From: Ottowia sp.
GTDB taxonomy: Bacteria; Pseudomonadota; Gammaproteobacteria; Burkholderiales; Burkholderiaceae_C
Length of the DNA stretch: 64,000 bases
Direction of reading: 5' to 3'
Assembly: GCF_016703145.1 (NCBI RefSeq)
Contig: NZ_JADJCO010000002.1
Coordinates: 248,001 to 312,000, forward strand
Part shown: positions 1-7,012 of the stretch, piece after piece
How the letters are laid out: each line of letters starts with the position of its first letter
Position numbering within the stretch: position 1 is the first letter of the stretch
Translations under genes and position numbers: made by a program
The notes under the pieces: generated by a model
Told to the model about the DNA's origin: nothing
The model's database searches: none
The model's input: the letters and a program-made list of their open reading frames with translations, nothing else

Positions 1-1004
1 AGCCCACGGTGGTGGGCTACACGCGCAAGGACATCGACACCTGGGCCGGCGTGGTGGCGCGCAGCATCCGCGCCGCCGGCGCGCGGCCGGGCGACATGGT
101 GCACATCAGCTACGGCTACGGCTTGTTCACCGGCGGCCTGGGCGCGCACTACGGGGCCGAGAAGCTGGGCCTCACGGTGGTGCCCTTCGGCGGCGGCCAG
201 ACCGAGCGGCAGATCCAGCTCATCCAGGACTTCAAGCCCGACATCATCATGGTCACGCCCAGCTACCTGCTGGCGGTGTGCGACGAGGTCGAGCGCGCGG
301 GGCTCGACCCCAAAAGCACCAGCCTGCGCCTGGGCATCTTCGGCGCCGAGCCCTGGACCAACGAGATGCGCCAGGCCATCGAGGCGCGCATGGGCATCGA
401 CGCGGTGGACATCTACGGCCTGTCCGAAGTCATGGGCCCCGGCGTGGCCAGCGAGTGCGTGGAGACCAAGGACGGCCCGACGATCTGGGAAGACCACTTC
501 TATCCCGAGATCATCGACCCCGACACCGGCGCCGTGCTGCCCGACGGCGCCAGCGGCGAACTGGTCTTCACCAGCCTGACCAAGGAAGCGCTGCCCATCA
601 TCCGCTACCGCACGCGCGACCTCACGCGCCTGCTGCCGGGCACCGCGCGCACCATGCGCCGCATGGAGAAGATCACCGGCCGCAGCGACGACATGATGAT
701 CATCCGCGGGGTCAACGTGTTCCCGACGCAGATCGAGGAGCTAATCCTGAAGCGCGCCGAGCTGTCGCCGCACTACCAGTGCCTGCTGCTGCGCGAGGGC
801 CCGCTGGACAGCCTGAAGGTGGCCATCGAGACCGCGCCCGGCGTCAGCCCCGACAGCACCGAGGCGCGCGCCGCCGCCAGGCTGCTGCAGCACGAGATCA
901 AGGTCTTCATCGGCTCCAGCGTGGAGATCGAGCTGAAGGGCGAGGGCGGCATCGAGCGCAGCGTGGGCAAGGCGCGGCGGGTGGTGGACTTGCGCGGGAA
1001 ATGA
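1..1004 (+). CDS. paaK: Phenylacetate-CoA ligase, 5' end outside window
   Basis: AMP-forming ligase that activates phenylacetate to phenylacetyl-CoA, the first step of aerobic phenylacetate breakdown in the cytoplasm. The open frame runs from base 3 to the TGA at 1002-1004 with no credible start, so about the last 333 residues are present. Family features visible: the glycine-rich FGGGQTERQ segment, the IFGAEPW and DIYGLSEVMGPG adenylate-binding motifs, the YRTRD motif, and the C-terminal GRSDDMMIIRGVNVFP hinge typical of PaaK. The gene is convergent with the DUF3108 gene and separated from it by a repeat. A related aryl-CoA ligase is possible, but the motif set fits PaaK best. Confidence 0.93.
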   Translation, partial: PTVVGYTRKDIDTWAGVVARSIRAAGARPGDMVHISYGYGLFTGGLGAHYGAEKLGLTVVPFGGGQTERQIQLIQDFKPDIIMVTPSYLLAVCDEVERAGLDPKSTSLRLGIFGAEPWTNEMRQAIEARMGIDAVDIYGLSEVMGPGVASECVETKDGPTIWEDHFYPEIIDPDTGAVLPDGASGELVFTSLTKEALPIIRYRTRDLTRLLPGTARTMRRMEKITGRSDDMMIIRGVNVFPTQIEELILKRAELSPHYQCLLLREGPLDSLKVAIETAPGVSPDSTEARAAARLLQHEIKVFIGSSVEIELKGEGGIERSVGKARRVVDLRGK

Positions 1005-1029
1005 CCGGCCCCGGGGGGCTGGCACCGGA

Positions 1030-1093
1030 TTTCAAGTCAATTTGGCCTTCAGCCAGTGTGGATATTGTGTCGTCAGCTATATAAAAAATAGCA
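1030..1093. repeat. Interspersed AT-rich repeat, family A
   Basis: The full-length form begins TTTCAAGTCAATTTGGCC, continues with an AGCC...TGGATATTG block and ends in TCAGCTATATAAAAAATAG. The same order of blocks recurs at 45996-46062, 30808-30869 and 26845-26902. Here it fills the gap between two convergent genes and ends at the base before the minus-strand stop codon. There is no coding potential. Confidence 0.75.
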
Positions 1094-2191
1094 TCAACGC
1101 TGCTCGATCGTCTCCACCAGCAGGTCCATGAAGGTGTCCGCCCCTTGCGTGATGCGGATGCGCACCGGCAGGTGCTGCAGCGCGGGGGCGTACCAGATCT
1201 CGGCCGTGATGGGGCCGCGCGGGCGCGCCAGCGGGCGCGGCTTCAGGTGCAGGGCCTGCACGGCGCCCAGGCGCGGCAGGTGCAGCGTCTCCTCGCCCAC
1301 CACGTCGTAGGTCCACTCGTCCACGCCGCCGGGGCGGGCCAGCCACACGCGGACCTGCGCGCCGGGCTCCAGCCGCGCCTGGCCGGTGGCGAAGCGCTGG
1401 CCCAGTTCGACGAACTGGCTCGCCGCGTCCTGCACGGCCTCGGGGCGGGGCACGCGCTCGCCGCTGTGCAGCCGCACGTCCTCGCCCAGGCGCACGCCGC
1501 GCCGGCGCTGGCGCACCTGCTCCTCGTACACCTCGGGCCGCAGGCCCTGCTCGGTGATCTCGCCCTGGCTGGTGAAGCGCGAGGACAGCAGCAGGCCCAC
1601 GTCCAGCCGCACCACGGCCTGGTAGCGCGTGCCCTCGCGTTGCCACAGCACCTCGGCGTCGCCGTGCAGCTCGCCGCGGTAGTGGCCGCCCAGCCGGTAG
1701 GTCAGGCGCGTGTCGGCGGGCCAGCGGTCCAGGAAGGCCGGCGGGGCGGCGCTGGCGGCGGGGGCCGCGGGCTCGGCGGCGGGCGCCTCGGCCACCTGGG
1801 GGGCCGAAGCGTCTTCCGCGGGCTCGGCGGGCGCGCTGGCGACGGCTTCGGGCTCGGGCGGCGGCGCGGCGCCGGGAGTGGCATCCGGGGATTGGTTTGC
1901 TCTTTTTTTTGGAGCTGCTCGCGCTTGATGGATGCGGGCTGAAGACCGATTTGGCTTGGATTTTGCCGCTCGCGGCGGCGGCGCGGGCGCCTCGGCCGGC
2001 GTCGCCTGCGCCGCGATGGTGCGGGTGTAGAAGGGCGGCGCCACCGGCGCCAGCAGGCTGGGCGGCTGCAGCAGGCGCGACAGCGCGGCCAGCGCCAGCA
2101 GGTGCAGCGCCACGACCAGGGCCAGCGCCAGCAGCAGCGCCCGGCGCTCGCGCTGGGCGGACAGGGGCGCGGGGCTCAGCGGCCCGGCCAC
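1094..2191 (-). CDS. DUF3108 domain protein
   Basis: About 365 residues. An N-terminal membrane segment (LLLALALVVALHLLALAAL) is followed by a long Pro/Ala/Glu-rich linker and a C-terminal DUF3108 domain from roughly residue 150 (DTRLTYRLGGHYRGELHGDA onward). DUF3108 proteins are envelope proteins of unknown biochemical function; the layout suggests a TonB-like anchored periplasmic domain. The best start is GTG at 2191, overlapping the end of the M61 peptidase gene by 16 bases, which suggests coupling. The linker includes an in-frame copy of the family A repeat (about 1895-1963) encoding a Lys/Arg/Ser-rich patch (AKSKPNRSSARIHQ) unlike the surrounding sequence. Confidence 0.8.
   Translation of the reverse strand: MAGPLSPAPLSAQRERRALLLALALVVALHLLALAALSRLLQPPSLLAPVAPPFYTRTIAAQATPAEAPAPPPRAAKSKPNRSSARIHQARAAPKKRANQSPDATPGAAPPPEPEAVASAPAEPAEDASAPQVAEAPAAEPAAPAASAAPPAFLDRWPADTRLTYRLGGHYRGELHGDAEVLWQREGTRYQAVVRLDVGLLLSSRFTSQGEITEQGLRPEVYEEQVRQRRRGVRLGEDVRLHSGERVPRPEAVQDAASQFVELGQRFATGQARLEPGAQVRVWLARPGGVDEWTYDVVGEETLHLPRLGAVQALHLKPRPLARPRGPITAEIWYAPALQHLPVRIRITQGADTFMDLLVETIEQR
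1895..1963. repeat. Family A repeat inside the DUF3108 gene
   Basis: The plus strand reads GCGGGCTGAAGACCGATTTG preceded by a TTTTTTTT tract. This is the reverse complement of the TTTGGCC-TTCAGCC arm of the copy at 1030-1093. It lies in the proline/alanine-rich linker and keeps the reading frame open. Confidence 0.65.
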
Positions 2192-3957
2192 GTGCGTGCG
2201 GCGCCCGCGTCGTCGCGCAGTGCCAGGCGCCAGGTGGTGCAGGGGCCGGGCAGGGTGAGCGGCAGGCGCAGCAGGCGCTGGTCGCGCGCGATGATCGCGG
2301 TGACCTGGCGCGCGGGGCCGGCGAACAGGGGCACCTCGTCCAGCCGCGCCAGCCGCCAGGCCGCCGGCTGGCCGCGCGGCGCGGCGGCGGGCACGTCGAT
2401 GCCCAGCCACTCGTCGCCCGCCGCCAGGCCGGCCTCGGCGGCGGGGCCGCCGTCGAGCACCACCTTGATCGTGACGCCGCGCTCCTCGGCCACGCGCAGG
2501 CCCAGCGCCTGCGCCAGGGGCGACGGGTCCTGCACCACGTCCACGCCGTGCGCCTTCAGCAGCGGTTCCAGCGGCAGCTCGCCGGTGCCGTGCACCCAGT
2601 CGGCCAGTTCGCGACCGAAGGGGCGCGCGCCCAGCTCGGCCAGCACGGCGGCGACGTCGTCCTCGCGCATCGGCCCGCCCTGGCAACGGCGCCACAGGGC
2701 GCGCATCACGTCGTCCAGGGTGGCGCGGCCCTCGCCGCGCAGGGTCAGGTCCAGGCACAGCGCCACCAGCGCGCCCTTGCTGTAGTAGCTGATGGTGCTG
2801 TTGGGGGTGTTCTCGTCGGGGCGGTAGTAGCGCACCCAGGCGTCGAAGCTGGCCTGCGCCACCGACTGCGCCCGCCGGCCCGGCGCCTGCAGCACCTGGT
2901 TGAGGGTCTTGTTCAGCAGCTTCAGGTAGGCGGCGTCGTCGATCAGCCCCGCGCGGCGCAGCAGCAGGTCGTCGTAGTAGCTGGTGAAGCCCTCGAAGAA
3001 CCACAGCAGCTCGGTGTAGTTCTCGCGCGCGTAGTCGTAGCGCGCGAACTCGGCCGGCCGCAGGCGCTTGACGTTCCAGGTGTGGAAGTACTCGTGGCTG
3101 ATGAGGCCCAGCAGCGTCACGTAGCCGTCGCCCAGGCGCGCCGCGCTGGCGGCTGCGCCCAGGCGCGGCAGGTCGGCGCGGGTGCAGATCAGCGCGGTGC
3201 TGGCGCGGTGCTCCAGCCCGCCGTAGCCGTCGGCCACGGCGTTCAGCATGAACACGTAGTGCCCCTGCGGCGGCGCCTTGGCGCCGTGCCAGAAGCGGAT
3301 GGCGGTCTCGCAGATCTTCTGCGCGTCGCGCAGCAGCCGGTCGCCGTCGAACGAGGCGGGCGCGCCGGCCACGACGAAGCGGTGCGGCACGCCGGCGGCG
3401 GTGAACTCGCCGCTCCAGAACGCGCCCATCTCCACGGGGTGGTCCACCAGCTCGTCGTAGTCGGCGGCGGCGTAGTCGCCGAAGCCGTCGGCATCGACCT
3501 GCACGGCCGTCATGGCGGTGGCCAGCCGCCAGCCGGGCGCGCCCCGGGGCCGGCGCACGGTGAGGGCCTGCGCGCCGGCCTCGCGGCCGTGCACGCGCAG
3601 CAGCAGGCTGGTGCCGTTGAAGAAGCCGCGCCGCGCATCGAGCCAGGCGGTGCGCACCGAGTGGTCGAAGGCGTGCACCTCGTAGCGCAGCACCAGCGGG
3701 CGGCGCGGGTCGGCGTCGATGGTCCAGGTGCACTTGTCCACCTGCCGCACGGCGCGAGACGCGCGGCCCTGGCGCGCCGTCAGGCCGTGGAGGTGGCGCG
3801 CGAACTCGCGCACCAGGTAGCTGCCGGGGATCCACACCGGCAGCGACACGGTTTGCTCCGCCGCGGGGCGCGCGATGCGCAGCTCGACCGCGTAGCGGTG
3901 GCCGGCCAGGCTGGCGGCCTCGACGCGGTAGTGGACGGCGGCCGCCGTGTCAGCCAT
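2176..3957 (-). CDS. M61 family metallopeptidase with PDZ domain
   Basis: Zinc aminopeptidase of the glycyl aminopeptidase (M61) family, 593 residues. The zinc motif HEYFH is at residues 288-292, followed by TWNVKRLRP, the family signature. A PDZ-like domain occupies roughly residues 490-570 (GDEWLGIDVPA region). The N-terminal part (about 1-170) is the typical M61 beta-sandwich. No clear signal peptide is seen, so location is uncertain. The ATG at 3957 overlaps the dsbC stop as TGATG, so translation is probably coupled to dsbC; the 3' end overlaps the DUF3108 gene. The in-frame extension upstream of 3957 is only the shadow of dsbC. Confidence 0.92.
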   Translation of the reverse strand: MADTAAAVHYRVEAASLAGHRYAVELRIARPAAEQTVSLPVWIPGSYLVREFARHLHGLTARQGRASRAVRQVDKCTWTIDADPRRPLVLRYEVHAFDHSVRTAWLDARRGFFNGTSLLLRVHGREAGAQALTVRRPRGAPGWRLATAMTAVQVDADGFGDYAAADYDELVDHPVEMGAFWSGEFTAAGVPHRFVVAGAPASFDGDRLLRDAQKICETAIRFWHGAKAPPQGHYVFMLNAVADGYGGLEHRASTALICTRADLPRLGAAASAARLGDGYVTLLGLISHEYFHTWNVKRLRPAEFARYDYARENYTELLWFFEGFTSYYDDLLLRRAGLIDDAAYLKLLNKTLNQVLQAPGRRAQSVAQASFDAWVRYYRPDENTPNSTISYYSKGALVALCLDLTLRGEGRATLDDVMRALWRRCQGGPMREDDVAAVLAELGARPFGRELADWVHGTGELPLEPLLKAHGVDVVQDPSPLAQALGLRVAEERGVTIKVVLDGGPAAEAGLAAGDEWLGIDVPAAAPRGQPAAWRLARLDEVPLFAGPARQVTAIIARDQRLLRLPLTLPGPCTTWRLALRDDAGAARTWPGR

Positions 3958-4673
3958 CAGTTTTTCGCGAGAAGCTGCTCGATCTGCGGCGCGTTGATGG
4001 CGCCGGGCACGCGCTGCCCGCCCGCGAACACCAGGGTCGGCGTGCCGGTGATGCGGTATTTGCGGGCGAACTCCAGGTTGGCGTCCAGCGCCTCGGTGTT
4101 GCAGTCGCCCTTGCCCTTGGGCGTGACGTCGCGCACCATCCAGTCGGTCCAGGTCTTGCCCTTGTCGGCGCTGCACCAGATCTGGCGCGACTTCACGGCC
4201 GAGTCCTCGCCCAGGATCGGGATCAGGAAGAAGTGCACGGTGACGTTGTCCACCTTCTGCAGGTCTTTCTCGAAACGCTTGCAGTAGCCGCAGTTGGGGT
4301 CCTCGAACACCGCCAGCCTGCGCTTGCCGTTGCCGCGCACGATGGTGAAGGCGTTCTTCAGCGGCAGGTCCTTGAAGTCGATGGCGGTGAGCTTCTCCAT
4401 GCGCTCCTCGGTCAGGTTCTTGCGCGCGCGCGTGTCCAGCAGCGTGCCCTGGAGCAGGAAGTTGCCCTCGGCGTCGGTGTAGAGGATCTCGTGGCCGATG
4501 CGCACCTCGAACAAGCCGGGCATGGGCGTCTTGCTGATCTCGTCGATCTGCGTCAGCGCCGGCATGCGCTCGGCCAGGTTCTTGCGGATGGCGGCGTCCT
4601 GTGCCGGGGCCAGCAGGGGCAGCGCCAGGGCCAGCGCGGCCAGGCTCCAGCGGAGGGATGGGGATGTGTTCAT
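3957..4673 (-). CDS. dsbC: DsbC-type thiol:disulfide interchange protein
   Basis: Periplasmic disulfide isomerase, 238 residues. It has a signal peptide (hydrophobic core LAALALALPLLAP, residues 10-23), an N-terminal dimerisation domain (about 25-90) and a thioredoxin fold with the active site C128-G-Y-C131 inside EDPNCGYCKRF. The cis-proline loop TGTPTLVFAGG is near residues 212-222. A second cysteine pair (W-C-S at about 186 and the D-C-N near 204) fits the structural disulfide of DsbC. It precedes the M61 peptidase with a one-base overlap and follows the ubiH-like gene, an arrangement that is common in Comamonadaceae. Confidence 0.93.
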   Translation of the reverse strand: MNTSPSLRWSLAALALALPLLAPAQDAAIRKNLAERMPALTQIDEISKTPMPGLFEVRIGHEILYTDAEGNFLLQGTLLDTRARKNLTEERMEKLTAIDFKDLPLKNAFTIVRGNGKRRLAVFEDPNCGYCKRFEKDLQKVDNVTVHFFLIPILGEDSAVKSRQIWCSADKGKTWTDWMVRDVTPKGKGDCNTEALDANLEFARKYRITGTPTLVFAGGQRVPGAINAPQIEQLLAKN

Positions 4674-4728
4674 GCGGTATGGATCGGTTGAGGCCCGGAG
4701 GCCGGTGAAAGTGTGAGCCGCGCCGTGC

Positions 4729-5856
4729 TCAGGCGGTTCCCATGGCCAGCCGGGCGATGCGCGACTTGAGCGGGCCGCTGCGGTCGAACAGCGTCATGCC
4801 CCAGTTGCGCAGCGCGGCGGCCATCGGTCCGGGACGGCCGAAGAGCTGCTGCAGGCCGTCGGTGGCCAGGCTCATGCGCAGCCAGTCGCCCTGGCGCGCG
4901 CGCTCGTAGCGGCGCAGCAGCTTCAGGTCGGCCGGCGAGCGCCAGTTCTCGCGCGCGGCCAGCACGCGCGCCAGCTCGGCGGCGTCGCCCAGGCCCACGT
5001 TCAGGCCCTGGCCGGCCAGCGGATGCAGGGCGTGGGCGGCGTCGCCCGCCAGCGCGAAGCTGGCGCCCGGCCGGCCCGGCATCGGGCCGACCCAGCGCGC
5101 GGCGCGCGCCAGCAACAGCGGCCAGGCGGCGCGCGCGCCTTGCACCTGCAGCGCGCCCAGGGCGCCGCCGCTCAGCGCGGCCAGGCGGGCGGCCAGGGCG
5201 GCGTCGTCCAGCGCGGCCAGCGCCGGCGCGGCTTCGCTGCGCACCGACCACACCACCGCCACCTGGCGGCCCTGCGGCCCGCCCAGGGGCAGGAAGGCCA
5301 GGATGTCGCCCTCGGGCGTGAACCACTGGCGCGCGACCTGCCCGTGCGGCCGCTCGCAGTCCAGGCGCGTGGCGAGGGCGTGCTGCGGGTAGCGGGTGGT
5401 GTCGAAGTCCACGCCCAGCTCGGCGCGCGTGGCGCTGGCGCGGCCCTCGCACACCACGGTGAGGGGGGCGGGCACGGGCGCGACCACCGTGTCGATGCCG
5501 CTGTGGTAGCCCACCGCCTCGGCCAGTTGGCGCTCGAGCGTGGGCACGTCCACGATCCAGTTCAGCGCTGGCACGCCCTGCTCGGCGGCGCTGAAATGCA
5601 CCGCGCCGTGCTGGTCGGCCTGCACCTCCATGGCCAATACCGGCGTGGCGGCCGGCTCGGGCGGCCAGCAGCGCAGGCTTTGCAGCAGCGCGCGCGCGGC
5701 CGGGCTGAGCGCGTAGGCGCGCACGTCGGCGCGGGCATCGGGATGGGAGGGTGGCGCCACCAGCGCCACGCGCAGCCGCTCGCGCGCCAGCAGCAGCGCC
5801 AGCGAGCGTCCGACGATGCCGGCGCCGCGGATGCAGATGTCGTGGGGGGCGGCCAT
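4729..5856 (-). CDS. UbiH/UbiF/Coq6-family FAD monooxygenase
   Basis: Flavoprotein hydroxylase of 375 residues, probably acting on the ubiquinone ring. The FAD-binding GAGIVG motif is at residues 11-16, and the second FAD motif FALAGDAAHALHPLAGQGLN is in the C-terminal half. The start at 5856 (MAAPHDICIRGAG) gives the expected short N-terminus; the open frame continues upstream only into repeat sequence. Regiospecificity (C5, C6 or C1 hydroxylation: UbiI, UbiF, UbiH or UbiM type) cannot be assigned from sequence alone, so no symbol is given. It sits upstream of dsbC on the same strand with a 55-base gap. Confidence 0.88.
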   Translation of the reverse strand: MAAPHDICIRGAGIVGRSLALLLARERLRVALVAPPSHPDARADVRAYALSPAARALLQSLRCWPPEPAATPVLAMEVQADQHGAVHFSAAEQGVPALNWIVDVPTLERQLAEAVGYHSGIDTVVAPVPAPLTVVCEGRASATRAELGVDFDTTRYPQHALATRLDCERPHGQVARQWFTPEGDILAFLPLGGPQGRQVAVVWSVRSEAAPALAALDDAALAARLAALSGGALGALQVQGARAAWPLLLARAARWVGPMPGRPGASFALAGDAAHALHPLAGQGLNVGLGDAAELARVLAARENWRSPADLKLLRRYERARQGDWLRMSLATDGLQQLFGRPGPMAAALRNWGMTLFDRSGPLKSRIARLAMGTA

Positions 5857-5876
5857 GCGGGCATTGTAAAAGGGGC

Positions 5877-5968
5877 CCCGACGCTTCCCCGCTGCGCGTG
5901 GTGCGCTGCCCCCCGAGGGGGCTCTCGCCGCCTTGGGGCGGCCCGGCGCCGGCTCGGGGCCCCTCGCT
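5877..5968. repeat. GC-rich interspersed repeat, family B
   Basis: GC-rich block with GCTGCGCGTGGTGCGCTGCC, a run of CCCCGAGGGGG and CGCCGCCTTGGGGCGGCC, the last able to form a strong hairpin. The same order of blocks recurs at 63187-63275 between gspL and gspK. Here it lies between the divergent ubiH-like and MOSC genes. Confidence 0.7.
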
Positions 5969-6038
5969 CCCCCGTCGCGCGCGGCGGCCCGGTGATGAAA
6001 GCCGACAATATGGCGCCCTCCCACCGTCCCATTGCGCC

Positions 6039-6905
6039 ATGCCCGCTGCCGAGCCCGATGTGCGCGCCACCCTGGCGCGCCTGTTCGTCTACCCCGTCAA
6101 GTCCTGCGCCGGTGTCGAGGTGCGCGAGGCGCCGCTGGCCGCGACCGGCCTGGACCTGGACCGCGCCTGGATGGTGGTGGACGGGCGCGGCCAGTTCGTG
6201 ACCCAGCGCCAGTGGCCGCGCATGGCACTGGTCAGGCCGCAGGTCAAGGTGTTCGAGGTGGTGCTGCGCGCGCCCGGCATGCTGGCGCTGCACCTGGGCG
6301 TCAACGAGGTGGCCGGCCCCGCCCGCGTGCGCGTCTGGCAGGACGAGGTCGATGCCTGGGACATGGGCGACGTCGCCGCGCAGTGGTTCAGCGACTTCCT
6401 GGGCGCACCGGGCCTGCGGCTGGTGCGCTTCGACCCCGAGGTGCGGCGCCTGTCCAGCCTGGCGTGGACCGATGGCGTGGAAGCCCCGAACCAGTTCGCC
6501 GACGGCTTTCCGCTGCTGGTGGCCAGCGAGGCCTCGCTGGACGGCCTGAACGCGCGCCTGCGGGCCGGCGGCCACGCGCCGGTCGGCATCGAGCGCTTCC
6601 GGCCCAACCTGGTACTGGCCGGCGTCGAGGCGCACGACGAGGACCGGCTGGCCGAGCTGCGCGTGGCCGCCGCCGGCGGCGAGGTGCGCTTGAGGCCCGT
6701 CAAGCCCTGCACGCGCTGCCCCATCCCCAACATCGACCCGGCCAGCGCCGCCAGCAGCCCCGAGGTGCTGGAGACGCTGAGCGCCTACCGCGCCGACCCG
6801 CGCCTGGACGGCGCGCTCACCTTCTGCATGAACGCCATCATCCTGGCCGGCGTCGGCCAGACCCTGCGCGTGGGCGACGCGGTGGCGGGCGACTGGAAGT
6901 TTTGA
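6039..6905 (+). CDS. MOSC domain-containing protein (YcbX-like)
   Basis: 288 residues. The N-terminal MOSC beta-barrel domain starts with RLFVYPVKSCAGVEV; the MOSC catalytic domain is in the C-terminal half with the conserved cysteine region KPCTRCPIPNIDP. MOSC proteins bind sulfur or the molybdenum cofactor. Members close to YcbX reduce N-hydroxylated compounds together with a flavin/ferredoxin reductase; this specific role is inferred. The ATG at 6039 is chosen because upstream codons belong to the repeat-rich intergenic region. The gene is divergent from the ubiH-like gene, and the defence island begins just downstream. Confidence 0.88.
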   Translation: MPAAEPDVRATLARLFVYPVKSCAGVEVREAPLAATGLDLDRAWMVVDGRGQFVTQRQWPRMALVRPQVKVFEVVLRAPGMLALHLGVNEVAGPARVRVWQDEVDAWDMGDVAAQWFSDFLGAPGLRLVRFDPEVRRLSSLAWTDGVEAPNQFADGFPLLVASEASLDGLNARLRAGGHAPVGIERFRPNLVLAGVEAHDEDRLAELRVAAAGGEVRLRPVKPCTRCPIPNIDPASAASSPEVLETLSAYRADPRLDGALTFCMNAIILAGVGQTLRVGDAVAGDWKF

Positions 6906-6912
6906 GTGCCCT

Positions 6913-6960
6913 GGCCTGTCAGGCCTACGGGCTTGTACGTCTCTCGTGACTTGCGTCACG
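6913..6960. other. Two hairpins between convergent genes
   Basis: A near-perfect palindrome GGCCTG-T-CAGGCC (6913-6925) is followed by CGTGAC-TTGC-GTCACG (6945-6960), between the MOSC gene and the convergent helicase gene. Neither has a T tract, so a rho-independent terminator is not proved. The position fits a bidirectional transcription block at the island edge. Confidence 0.45.
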
Positions 6961-7012
6961 GGATGTCGGGGCAAATGACGGCATGCTCGAATGGGGGCAG
7001 TTGGTCAAAGGG

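Noticed and set aside
1094..3835. A single 913-codon open frame on the minus strand
   Set aside because: Only the last 365 codons look like a protein (DUF3108). The upstream part is an out-of-frame reading of the M61 peptidase gene, low in complexity and rich in Arg/Ala.
1897..4287. A 796-codon plus-strand frame over the DUF3108, M61 and dsbC genes
   Set aside because: Antisense shadow; no recognisable domain and no ribosome site.
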